Below are positions 26,373 through 33,688 of a DNA stretch of 34,494 nucleotides, piece after piece. The position numbers and the translations under genes are program-made. The notes under the pieces were generated by a model. That model had not been told where the DNA came from and ran no database searches. It was given only the letters and a program-made list of their open reading frames with translations. Origin of the DNA: an uncultured Alphaproteobacteria bacterium (GTDB lineage: Bacteria > Pseudomonadota > Alphaproteobacteria > HIMB59 > GCA-002718135); NCBI GenBank assembly GCA_902522015.1, contig CABYTX010000010.1, positions 1 through 34,494 of the forward strand. The letters run 5' to 3'. Positions within the stretch are counted from its first letter, which is position 1; each line of letters opens with the position of its first letter.

Positions 26373-26998
26373 TGCTTGATGTAAGGAAAATAAGATTAAT
26401 ACTCGAGTTACGAGAGTCAGGTATTAGTAATGCTGAAGTTCTCTCTGCAATTGAAAAAATTCCAAGAGAAAAGTTTATTAGTGAAGCTTACAGAAATCAA
26501 GCTTATGAAAATATAGCTTTACCAATTGAAAATAATCAAACAATTAGTCAACCCTACGTTGTAGCAAGGATGACTGAATTACTTGATGTTAAAAGTAACC
26601 ACAAGGTATTAGAAATAGGCACTGGTAGTGGATATCAGTGTGCAGTATTATCAATCTTGGCAAGGCGTGTGTACACTATTGAAAGAATTAAAAATTTACA
26701 TGAAGGTTCTAATAATATTTTTGAGAAATTAAAATTAACTAATATTGTTTCAAAATACGATGATGGTAATAATGGTTGGATTGAACAAATACCTTTTGAT
26801 AGAATAATATTTACAGCAGCATCAAAAAAAATAAATAATGAAATTTTTTCTCATATTGAAAATGAAGGAATTATTGTTTGTCCTATTGTTAAAAATAACA
26901 AGCAAATACTTGTAAAATATATAAAACAAAATAATAAAATTATTTCTGAAGAATACGATGATGTTTTATTTGTTCCAAATCTTCAAGGTGTAGTATAG
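26372..26998 (+). CDS. pcm: Protein-L-isoaspartate O-methyltransferase
   Basis: A 208-residue PIMT that repairs isoaspartyl residues in aged proteins using SAM. Motifs are IPREKFISEAYRNQAYENIALPIENNQTISQPYVVARMTELL, motif I LEIGTGSGYQCAVLS (about 86-100), VYTIERI, PFDRIIFTAA and the C-terminal VLFVPNLQG. Translation begins at GTG on the last base of serS. The 3' end overlaps the convergent MATE gene by 16 bp. Compared with the PIMT-like gene at 11192, this copy has intact SAM and QTISQP substrate motifs and is the likely functional Pcm. Confidence 0.94.
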   Translation: MLDVRKIRLILELRESGISNAEVLSAIEKIPREKFISEAYRNQAYENIALPIENNQTISQPYVVARMTELLDVKSNHKVLEIGTGSGYQCAVLSILARRVYTIERIKNLHEGSNNIFEKLKLTNIVSKYDDGNNGWIEQIPFDRIIFTAASKKINNEIFSHIENEGIIVCPIVKNNKQILVKYIKQNNKIISEEYDDVLFVPNLQGVV

Positions 26999-28356
26999 CT
27001 GTTTTGAATATTTCGAATTTTATTTGAAGAATAAAAATAATATAAGATACCAATTATCCAATGAACAAGAGTTAACGCAATAAACATATAGATATAGTTT
27101 TCTTCTATAAAATTATTTACAAATAATATTACAATTATAGGCACTAATACAAATCTAATTATGGCCATATACATTACTATTATTGCTTTTTTTAGCCCTT
27201 GGAATGAAGCATTAGAAATAAAGAAGAAAGGAAAAGCAGGAAAACCAAGTGCGTAAATTTTAAGATATATTGATCCATAGTAAATTACTTCTTTATCATC
27301 AGTAAATAATCTCATGGAATCTTCTGCAGTTATAAATAAGATTAATCCTGCTATAGTTAATATTATAACTCCTGTAATCATAGCTTTATTATAAGTTTCT
27401 AAAATTCTTTCATAGTTTTTAGCACCAAAATTTTGACCAACAATGGCTGTTACTGCTGTACTTAAACCTAATAAGGGTAAGAAAAGCAGTTGTTCATATC
27501 TTCCAGCTGAAGAAAAACCAGCAATTGCATCATTACCAAAACGACTTACAAAAAATAATAATATATATGATCCAAGAGCAATCATCATTAATCCTAATGC
27601 TGCTGGAATAGCCTGAAATGAAATTTCCTTAATTAAACTTAATCTAGGAATTAAATAATTATTTTTAAAATTTTCAAAAATCTCTGTTTTATAAATTTTA
27701 TATAGTAAATATAAAAGACCAATTATTTGAGAGAGTATTGTAGCTATTGCTATTCCAGCTATACCCATTGGCGCAAATAATTCAAAATTAATTATCTTTC
27801 CTGTAATTAATATTGGATTTAAAATTATATTAAGAAAAAAACTAAAAATTAAAACATTCCTATAACTTTTAGTATCTCCTTGAGCTGATAAACATGAATT
27901 ACATACCATCAGTAAAAGAATTATGACTGATCCTAAATAAATTACATTCATATATAATGATGAAAGATTAAGAGTTTTTGGATCATCATTTAGAGATTCT
28001 AAAATTATGTTTCCAAAATAAAGTCCAAAAATAGTTATAACTAAGCCTACTAAAATTGTTACAACAAAAGATTGTGAAAATGCATGACTTGCTTTTTTAA
28101 TATTTTTTTCTCCTAAAGAATTAGCAACATTACTTGTTGTAGCTATGCTCAGCCCTATCCCCAGAGCAATAATTATAAAATATACAGGAAATGTTTGACC
28201 AATAGCTGCTAAAGCTGTTTCAGAAATCATTCTACCTGCAAAGATTGTATCAACTAAAGAATAAAGATTATTAAATATAGTTCCAATTGAGGCTGGCAAA
28301 GCAATTTTTATAAATAGCTTATAGATATCTTCGTTAAGTAAATTAATTTTTTTCAT
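26983..28356 (-). CDS. MATE-family multidrug/metabolite efflux transporter
   Basis: A 457-residue protein with twelve predicted membrane segments in two six-helix halves. The start IYKLFIKIALPASIGTIFNNLYSLVDTIFAGRMISETALAAIGQTFPVYF is the MATE signature, and the second half repeats it with AIPAALGLMMIALGSYILLFFVSRFGNDAIAGFSSAGRYEQLLFLPLLGLSTAVTAIVGQNFGA. MATE proteins exchange Na+ or H+ for drugs or cationic metabolites; the substrate here is unknown. It overlaps pcm at the 3' end on opposite strands (16 bp) and lies 2 bp after rlmJ, with which it is co-transcribed. Confidence 0.9.
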   Translation of the reverse strand: MKKINLLNEDIYKLFIKIALPASIGTIFNNLYSLVDTIFAGRMISETALAAIGQTFPVYFIIIALGIGLSIATTSNVANSLGEKNIKKASHAFSQSFVVTILVGLVITIFGLYFGNIILESLNDDPKTLNLSSLYMNVIYLGSVIILLLMVCNSCLSAQGDTKSYRNVLIFSFFLNIILNPILITGKIINFELFAPMGIAGIAIATILSQIIGLLYLLYKIYKTEIFENFKNNYLIPRLSLIKEISFQAIPAALGLMMIALGSYILLFFVSRFGNDAIAGFSSAGRYEQLLFLPLLGLSTAVTAIVGQNFGAKNYERILETYNKAMITGVIILTIAGLILFITAEDSMRLFTDDKEVIYYGSIYLKIYALGFPAFPFFFISNASFQGLKKAIIVMYMAIIRFVLVPIIVILFVNNFIEENYIYMFIALTLVHWIIGILYYFYSSNKIRNIQNSYTTP

Positions 28357-28358
28357 AT

Positions 28359-29189
28359 TTATAAATATCTTAATTTAAACCTGGTACTATTTTCCTCTTG
28401 TTTTAAAATATTTTGAATTTCGTGTATTGCCTCTTTGAGGTTTTTCATTATAGATCTATTTGAAAAATTTATTAATAATAAGCCACTTCCTTGCATTCCA
28501 ACATTGTCTCCATATTTCATAATAGGCACTTCAACATTGATAATATTACTTATACCTTTTTTTCTAATATTCTGAATAAAGGAGTCATTTTCCAAAATAT
28601 TCAAAACTGGATACCATATGATGATTTTGGATTTTGAGAATAAATTATCAATATTATTTAGTATCTCCTCTACTTTTTCAAAATCATCCTTTATTTCATA
28701 TGATGGATCTATAAATACAAAATAATTCTTCTCTTTATTAACTTTATTAAAAATAAAATTAAATCCATCAGCATTTAAAATTTTAATATTGGTATATTTG
28801 TTTAAGTTTTTTTTTAATAATTCATATTCGTTCTTGTGTAGTTCACAAAAAAATAATTTATCTTTTACATTAGCTACGGATGAAATAAATATAGGTGATC
28901 CAGGATAAAAATTATTTTTTCCAGTAATTTTAGAAATAGTTGAAAGATAATTTTTAATTAAAATATTATTACCTTTGTAATTTTGTATCTTTTTAATTCC
29001 TTCTTTATACTCTTTATTCTTATCCATGTACTTTGATATATATTTATAAATTCCATTACCAGAATGAGTATCAATATAACTTATTGAATTATTTACTTTT
29101 TTTTCAAGATTATATAAGTAAAGCATAATAATGTGTTTCATAACATCTGCATGATTTCCAGCATGATATCCGTGTTTATAGCTAAGCAT
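28359..29189 (-). CDS. rlmJ: 23S rRNA (adenine(2030)-N6)-methyltransferase RlmJ
   Basis: A 276-residue SAM-dependent rRNA methyltransferase. The start MLSYKHGYHAGNHADVMKHIIM is the RlmJ signature, followed by YIDTHSGNGIY, NNFYPGSPI and the catalytic motif IV. In this protein motif IV reads DPSYE (D161-Y164), where RlmJ normally has DPPYE; the Pro-to-Ser change is at a usually fixed position. It may tolerate the change, since Asp and Tyr stay. The C-terminal part MQGSGLLLINFS is conserved. It leads a two-gene operon with the MATE gene. Confidence 0.9.
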   Translation of the reverse strand: MLSYKHGYHAGNHADVMKHIIMLYLYNLEKKVNNSISYIDTHSGNGIYKYISKYMDKNKEYKEGIKKIQNYKGNNILIKNYLSTISKITGKNNFYPGSPIFISSVANVKDKLFFCELHKNEYELLKKNLNKYTNIKILNADGFNFIFNKVNKEKNYFVFIDPSYEIKDDFEKVEEILNNIDNLFSKSKIIIWYPVLNILENDSFIQNIRKKGISNIINVEVPIMKYGDNVGMQGSGLLLINFSNRSIMKNLKEAIHEIQNILKQEENSTRFKLRYL

Positions 29190-29304
29190 AAAAATAAAAA
29201 AAAATTGTTGAAATTAATTTCTTATTAGTTATTTAAAGTATTAAATTAATCAATATACAATATTTATATAAGTTAAATAAATTTAATCCCCCAATAATAA
29301 ATAA

Positions 29305-29309
29305 GGAGA
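29305..29309 (+). promoter_or_regulatory. Strong Shine-Dalgarno of the cold-shock gene
   Basis: GGAGA 7 nt before the ATG, in AAGGAGAATATAATATG. It differs in one base of fifteen from the corresponding aapJ stretch. Upstream (29190-29304) is AT-only leader with possible -10 boxes such as TATACAAT, but none can be chosen. Confidence 0.7.
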
Positions 29310-29316
29310 ATATAAT

Positions 29317-29520
29317 ATGCCAAGTGGTAAAATTAAATGGTTTAATCCGACCAAAGGTTATGGATTTATAGAAAATGATGATGGAGGAAAAGATGTTTTT
29401 CTTCATGTTTCAGCTTTAGAAGCTGCTGGTATTGATACTTTAGAAGAAGGTATGCCAGTTGAATTTGAAATCGGTGAAAACCGTGGAAAAGAAAACGCTA
29501 TTAATATTAAGAAAAAATAA
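29317..29520 (+). CDS. Cold-shock-domain protein (CspA family)
   Basis: A 67-residue single OB-fold nucleic-acid chaperone. [21 protein letters not shown] carries RNP1 (KGYGFIEN) and [15 protein letters not shown] carries RNP2. The end [19 protein letters not shown] is typical. It binds single-stranded RNA and melts mRNA structure, useful in the cold. It has one of the best ribosome binding sites in the window and a CGT arginine codon, both marks of high expression. The next gene begins seven bases after its stop, but from a TTG, so downstream genes are probably made at much lower level. Confidence 0.95.
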   Translation: MPSGKIKWFNPTKGYGFIENDDGGKDVFLHVSALEAAGIDTLEEGMPVEFEIGENRGKENAINIKKK

Positions 29521-29527
29521 TATTTAA

Positions 29528-29755
29528 TTGAATTCAAACAAACTTTTAGAATGGATTGGCGTAACAACAGCCATCCTTTATTCCCTACTAGTTGCATTTA
29601 ACATTGGATTAGAATTTATTGGTTTTTCATTATTATTGCTATCAGCATTATTAATTGGAGTCTGGGCCTATAAATTAAAACACAATGGGATATTGTTTTT
29701 ACAATTCTTCTACGCTGGTGCAGGTATTATAGGAATGTATAGATGGTTTGGATAA
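29528..29755 (+). CDS. Small three-helix membrane protein, function unknown
   Basis: A 75-residue hydrophobic protein with about three membrane segments: WIGVTTAILYSLLVAFNIGL, IGFSLLLLSALLIGVWAYKL and ILFLQFFYAGAGIIGMYRWFG. Tight turns of a few charged residues separate them. The pattern recalls small PnuC-like or DUF6552-like proteins but I cannot assign a family. The start is TTG 29528; there is no in-frame ATG upstream. It overlaps the EF-hand gene by 13 bp, which supports its being real and translated. It lies between the cold-shock gene and the EF-hand gene. Confidence 0.6.
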   Translation: MNSNKLLEWIGVTTAILYSLLVAFNIGLEFIGFSLLLLSALLIGVWAYKLKHNGILFLQFFYAGAGIIGMYRWFG

Positions 29756-29991
29756 AAATATTTTTTACATTTTTATTTTTACATTCTTCTATCGCATATT
29801 CTGCTGAATTAAATGAAGAAGAAGAAATGTACTTTAATTTTGTTGATTTAAATAATGATGGAGTTATTTCTTATGAAGAGATTGAACAATCATTAAATCT
29901 ACTCTTTCAAATTATAGATCTGAATCAAGATAATAAAATTTCTCAAAAAGAGATAAATGAATTAAAAGGTATAATTGAATCTTTAAAATGA
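29743..29991 (+). CDS. Small exported EF-hand calcium-binding protein
   Basis: An 82-residue protein with an N-terminal signal peptide (IKIFFTFLFLHSSIAYSA, cut near residue 20) and two EF-hand loops: DLNNDGVISYEE (about 34-45) and DLNQDNKISQKE (about 58-69). Both have Asp/Asn at positions 1, 3 and 5 and a Glu at position 12, so calcium binding is likely. There is no other domain. It would act in the periplasm. It overlaps the small membrane gene upstream by 13 bp and djlA-like downstream by 4 bp, so three genes are coupled. The role is unknown; relatives in alphaproteobacteria are rarely studied. Confidence 0.8.
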   Translation: MVWIKIFFTFLFLHSSIAYSAELNEEEEMYFNFVDLNNDGVISYEEIEQSLNLLFQIIDLNQDNKISQKEINELKGIIESLK

Positions 29992-30731
29992 GTATTTGGG
30001 GAAGAGTTATAGGCGGAGCAGCAGGATTTGCTTTAGGCGGACCTATAGGGGCTATATTAGGTGTAATGGCTGGTGGTGCTTTTGACAGAAGATCTAAATC
30101 AAAGTCATCATTTAACTTCAATCGAATAAATAATAATCAAAAACAACAAATTTTTACATTAAGTTTTATTATTCTAGCTGCAAAATTAGCTAAATCAGAT
30201 GGCATTGTATCAGATGATGAAATCAGAGCATTTAAAGAAAAATTTAAAGTTCCAAAATCTGAAATTCCTAAAGTTGCAAAAATATTCAATGAGGCAAAAA
30301 AAGATACGTATGGCTATAAACAAATAGCAAATCAAGTAGGAGATTTATTTTCAGCTAATAAAATTTTATTGGAAGAATTATTAAATAATTTATTTTATAT
30401 TGCTGCATCTGATGGAAAGGTATCTATTAGTGAAATAGATTTTTTAAGATCAATTTCTAAATCATTTAAATTTAGTGAAAAAGATTTCCAAAGAATTTTC
30501 CAATCAAATTTAAAAAACAGTGAATCTGACCCTTACAAAATATTGGGTGTGAATAGATCGTCCACTGATAATGAGATAAGAAAAAAATGGATAAAATTAA
30601 ATAAAGAACATCACCCAGATAATTTAATTGCCAAAGGTATGCCAAAAGAATTTATTAAACAATCTAATAAAGAGTTAGCAGCTATAAATATTGCTTACGA
30701 TAAAATTAAAGAAATTAGAGGAATTTCTTGA
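29988..30731 (+). CDS. DjlA-like co-chaperone (TerB plus J domain)
   Basis: A 247-residue protein. The N-terminal glycine-rich stretch VIGGAAGFALGGPIGAILGVMAGGAF (7-32) is a membrane segment like that in DjlA. A TerB/DjlA-type helical domain (about 57-170) has AAKLAKSDGIVSDDEI and AASDGKVSISEIDFLRSI. The C-terminal J domain (181-245) is DPYKILGVNRSSTDNEIRKKWIKLNKEHHPD with the HPD motif at 209-211. J domains stimulate DnaK. The arrangement matches DjlA, an inner-membrane J protein. ATGA overlaps couple it to the EF-hand gene upstream and TTGA to the dehydratase downstream. Confidence 0.87.
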   Translation: MSIWGRVIGGAAGFALGGPIGAILGVMAGGAFDRRSKSKSSFNFNRINNNQKQQIFTLSFIILAAKLAKSDGIVSDDEIRAFKEKFKVPKSEIPKVAKIFNEAKKDTYGYKQIANQVGDLFSANKILLEELLNNLFYIAASDGKVSISEIDFLRSISKSFKFSEKDFQRIFQSNLKNSESDPYKILGVNRSSTDNEIRKKWIKLNKEHHPDNLIAKGMPKEFIKQSNKELAAINIAYDKIKEIRGIS

Positions 30732-31699
30732 TACCTAAAGATTTATCTGTCGATAATATTAGTAAAATTTATAAAAAAATTAGACCATTTATTAATAAAA
30801 CTCCTTTTTTGAAGTGTTCTGATGATATTGATAATTTTTTTTCTACTAATTTATTTTTTAAATGTGAATTTTTACAAAAATCTGGTTCATTTAAGGCAAG
30901 AGGTGCTATTAATAATATAATTTCTCAAGATCAGAATAAATTTAACAAAGGAATTACAGCAGTTAGTGCTGGAAATCATGCAATCGCTGCTTCATTTGTG
31001 GCCAATCAATTCAAATTGAAAAATAAAATTTTCTTATACGAAAGTGCAAATAAATATAGAGTTCAAACTTGTAAAAATTATGGTGCTAACATTATCTTTA
31101 CAAATCCAAAACAAGCTTTTCTTGATGCTGAAAATGCTAAAAATGAAGGTTACTATTTTATTCATCCTTTTGACGGCCCATTGACATTACAGGGTAGTGC
31201 TACCTTGGGATTAGAAATTGTAGAATATTTAAAATCAATTAATACTAAAATTGACAATTTATTAATTTCAGTTGGAGGAGGGGGATTAATAAGTGGAGTT
31301 TCATCGTATGTAAAACAATTTTATCCTAAGATTCAAATTATTGGGGTTGAGCCTGAAAATGCTAATGGTTTAAATCAAAGTTTTAGAGCTAACAAACCAC
31401 TAAATAATGTTAAAGTTAATAGTATTGCTGACAGTCTTTCAGCACCCTTACATATGCAATATTCTTTTGATGTAGCAAAAGAAGTAATTGATGAAATGGT
31501 AAGTGTTTCTGATGATCAAATGAAAGAATTTATGGTCTTTTGTTATAAAAAATTTAAGTTATTCCTTGAACCCGCATGTGTTGCTGGACTTGCTGCCTTA
31601 AAGTATAAAATCAATAATGAGCTTATTGGTAAAAATACAATGGTGATATTGTGTGGCTCAAATATTGATAAAAAAACTTGGTTAGATTTAACTAATTAA
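30728..31699 (+). CDS. Threonine/serine dehydratase or related PLP enzyme
   Basis: A 323-residue fold-type II PLP enzyme. The PLP lysine is K56 in FLQKSGSFKARGA, the substrate loop is AVSAGNHAIA, the phosphate-binding loop is SVGGGGLISG, and CGSNID closes the site. There is no C-terminal ACT-like regulatory domain, so it matches catabolic threonine dehydratase, serine racemase or hydroxyaspartate ammonia-lyase more than biosynthetic IlvA. Activity cannot be told apart here. Translation starts at TTG, overlapping the djlA-like stop in TTGA. The stop overlaps the convergent anmK stop by four bases. Confidence 0.85.
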   Translation: MIPKDLSVDNISKIYKKIRPFINKTPFLKCSDDIDNFFSTNLFFKCEFLQKSGSFKARGAINNIISQDQNKFNKGITAVSAGNHAIAASFVANQFKLKNKIFLYESANKYRVQTCKNYGANIIFTNPKQAFLDAENAKNEGYYFIHPFDGPLTLQGSATLGLEIVEYLKSINTKIDNLLISVGGGGLISGVSSYVKQFYPKIQIIGVEPENANGLNQSFRANKPLNNVKVNSIADSLSAPLHMQYSFDVAKEVIDEMVSVSDDQMKEFMVFCYKKFKLFLEPACVAGLAALKYKINNELIGKNTMVILCGSNIDKKTWLDLTN

Positions 31700-32802
31700 T
31701 CTGGAAAATATACAATACCACCACTTAAATTTTTTTTTACACCTGTAGTATTTTTATTACTTATTTCTAAATTTTTAAATGATCTCATGCCAATATATGC
31801 AAACATTTGAGCTTCTACTAAATCACCATTTATTTTATATTTATCAATAAGTTCGATTTTTTTATTTAGTTTATTCATTAATATTTCTCTGAGTAATTTA
31901 TTTTTTCTTCCTCCTCCAGTAAGTAAAATTCTGTCAATCTTAAATTTTTTATTTTTTAATAATTCTTTAAATCCAATATAAGTCATGTAGTTAGCAGTCA
32001 TTAGCGCATCATATTTATTCAATTTTATTAGCTTATTAAAATAATTTCTAAAATAATTTCTATCTAATGATTTTGGGAACTTTTTCTTAAAGAATTTATC
32101 TTTTTTGAATTTTTCGATTAATTTATTATCAATTTTTCCTTTTCTTGCATAATTTCCATCTTTATCAAATTTTTTTTTAAAAAAATAATTACAAAGATCA
32201 TCGCTTAAGCAATTTGCAGGCCCTATATCTGATGATAATAATGTTCTTGAAACTACAGTTGAAAAATTTGCTATACCTCCAAGGTTTACTATAATCGCTT
32301 TTTCTTTAAATTTTTGAATTAAAAACTTATGATAATATGATCCAATTGGTGCTCCCTGACCGCCATTTTTAATATCATTATCTCTTAAATTACTTATAGT
32401 TTTAACTTTAAGATTTTTTGCAATTTTGTTTCCATTTCCTAATTGTATAGATATTTTATTTGATGGGTCGTGGTAAACAGTCTGCCCACTAATTGATATT
32501 AAATCGATATTTTTTTTATTAATTTTTTTTTGTTTCAGAAATAAAATTATTTTTTTTTCTAAAATATCTGTAACGAACTTATCTTTTTTTAAAAAATATT
32601 CTTTAATTTTATTATTAGTTTTTGGTTTATTTATTATTAGATTATTTATTGTATTTTGATAATTTTTATTAAATTTATATGATTTTTCACATTTAATTTT
32701 TACAAAGTCAGTCCCATTTGTATTAATCAAACTGATATCAACTCCATCCATTGATGTGCCTGTCATAACTCCTAAGACATTAAGTTTTGAATTTTTACTC
32801 AT
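31696..32802 (-). CDS. anmK: Anhydro-N-acetylmuramic acid kinase
   Basis: A 368-residue sugar kinase of the ASKHA fold that opens and phosphorylates 1,6-anhydro-MurNAc in cell-wall recycling. Motifs are VMTGTSMDGVDISLI at the start (phosphate loop), SISGQTVYHDP, GGQGAPIGSYYHKFL, IVNLGGIANFS, DIGPANCLSDD and LTGGGRKNKLL. It reads as AnmK throughout and is rich in lysine and asparagine, as low-GC genes are. It stands alone on the minus strand; the recycling glycosidase nagZ, normally in the scpA region, is absent there. It overlaps the convergent dehydratase by four bases. Confidence 0.93.
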   Translation of the reverse strand: MSKNSKLNVLGVMTGTSMDGVDISLINTNGTDFVKIKCEKSYKFNKNYQNTINNLIINKPKTNNKIKEYFLKKDKFVTDILEKKIILFLKQKKINKKNIDLISISGQTVYHDPSNKISIQLGNGNKIAKNLKVKTISNLRDNDIKNGGQGAPIGSYYHKFLIQKFKEKAIIVNLGGIANFSTVVSRTLLSSDIGPANCLSDDLCNYFFKKKFDKDGNYARKGKIDNKLIEKFKKDKFFKKKFPKSLDRNYFRNYFNKLIKLNKYDALMTANYMTYIGFKELLKNKKFKIDRILLTGGGRKNKLLREILMNKLNKKIELIDKYKINGDLVEAQMFAYIGMRSFKNLEISNKNTTGVKKNLSGGIVYFPD

Positions 32803-32887
32803 TTTTGATCAAATTTAATTTTGCACATTTTATTAACAAACATATCAACAAAAAAAGATTATTTACTTTTAAAAATACATTTTTTTA

Positions 32888-32916
32888 TTGATTGATAAAT
32901 AACAAACAGATAAATT
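32888..32916 (+). promoter_or_regulatory. Possible promoter of the hairpin RNA
   Basis: TTGATT (32888-32893) and TAAATT (32911-32916) are exactly 17 bp apart. The predicted start near 32923 coincides with the base of the first hairpin, which lends weight beyond the box match alone. Confidence 0.45.
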
Positions 32917-32922
32917 ATTTTT

Positions 32923-33038
32923 AATTATTACACGCAAAGGTAATAATCAATTTAATAAAAGGAAACGATTATTAAATTGTATCGGGAGGAAATGCACGAT
33001 ACACAAAAGGGGCCTAGCTTGCTGGGTCCTTTTTTTTT
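32923..33038 (+). ncRNA. Candidate small RNA: three consecutive hairpins plus terminator
   Basis: No coding gene covers this 280-bp gap (32803-33082). Three hairpins follow one another with little or no spacing. (1) ATTATTAC/GTAATAAT (32924-32931/32940-32947), loop ACGCAAAG. (2) CAATTTAATAA/TTATTAAATTG (32948-32958/32969-32979), perfect 11 bp, loop AAGGAAACGA. (3) TATCG/CGATA (32980-32984/32997-33001), extendable to GTATCG/CGATAC if the second stem opens by one pair, loop holding GGAGGAAATG. A strong terminator follows. The loops are purine-rich and two carry AGGAAA. It may be a stand-alone regulatory RNA or a leader ending before the deaminase gene. It does not match any RNA family I know. 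Confidence 0.6.
33009..33038 (+). terminator. Rho-independent terminator of the hairpin RNA
   Basis: GGGCCTAGC (33010-33018) pairs with GCTGGGTCC (33021-33029) over nine pairs, two of them G-U, and nine T follow; the flanking AAAA can also pair with the T-run. It is the strongest terminator in the window besides the aapJ hairpin, and lies 44 bp before the deaminase start. Confidence 0.88.
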
Positions 33039-33082
33039 GTTTTATGGACAAATCTAATAAATAAAGTATCAGACATTTCATA

Positions 33083-33655
33083 ATGATAACAAATTATGAA
33101 AGAATTTTAGATATAATTTTAGATGATCTAATCCCATTAACAAAAATTTCAATTAATGAAGGAAATAAAATATTTGGTGGATTTATTGTTAAAAAATCTG
33201 ACCTAAGTCTTGTTTGTCTAGGCACAAACCAGGAAATCAAAAATCCCTTATTTCACGGAGAAATTTCAACTCTTTTTAATTTATTTGAAAAAAAACTGTT
33301 TAATACAAAAGATTATTACTTCATAAGTACACATCAGCCTTGTTCTATGTGTTTATCAGCTATAACCTGGTCTGGATTTGACAATTTTTACTATTTTTTT
33401 TCCTATACCGATACAAAAAAAGGTTTTCATATTCCTCATGATCTTAAAATTTTGACAGAAGTATTTAAAATCAAAGATGGTAAATATAATATTAATAATG
33501 ATTATTGGGAGAGTTTCTCAATTTTATCGGAGATTAAAAGATTAGGCATAGAGGGCTCATTATCAGATAAAATATATCAGATCAAAGAAGAGTACCAAAA
33601 AATGTCAGAAATTTATCAAAAATCAAAAATTGATAATAAAATTCCTCTAAATTAA
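33083..33655 (+). CDS. CMP/dCMP-type deaminase family protein
   Basis: A 190-residue member of the cytidine deaminase-like superfamily. The zinc site is plain: H58-G-E60 (in NPLFHGE) and P86-C87-S-M-C90 (in STHQPCSMC), with the catalytic glutamate E60. The HGE rather than HAE form and the long C-terminal part (about 115-190, ending in a helical, charged tail) set it apart from TadA and from cytidine deaminase; guanine-deaminase-like or another small-substrate activity is possible. The ATG has no Shine-Dalgarno. It lies between the hairpin RNA terminator and the glycine riboswitch. The substrate is not known. Confidence 0.8.
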   Translation: MITNYERILDIILDDLIPLTKISINEGNKIFGGFIVKKSDLSLVCLGTNQEIKNPLFHGEISTLFNLFEKKLFNTKDYYFISTHQPCSMCLSAITWSGFDNFYYFFSYTDTKKGFHIPHDLKILTEVFKIKDGKYNINNDYWESFSILSEIKRLGIEGSLSDKIYQIKEEYQKMSEIYQKSKIDNKIPLN

Positions 33656-33688
33656 TTGTTAAATTATAAAAATAAGTATAAAAATAAT

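Noticed and set aside
28359-29189. rlmJ as a pseudogene because of DPSY
   Set aside because: The frame is intact, the length is normal and all other motifs are kept.
29403-29597. Antisense ORF over the cold-shock gene
   Set aside because: A shadow of a highly conserved OB-fold gene; no start signal and low-complexity content.
32923-33001. Guanidine-II (mini-ykkC) riboswitch
   Set aside because: Two loops contain ACG, but mini-ykkC needs short stems capped by ACGR tetraloops; here the loops are 8 and 10 nt and a third hairpin follows. The downstream gene is not a guanidine exporter or carboxylase.
32924-33029. CRISPR-like or simple repeat array
   Set aside because: The hairpins have different sequences and no equal spacing; only the shape repeats.
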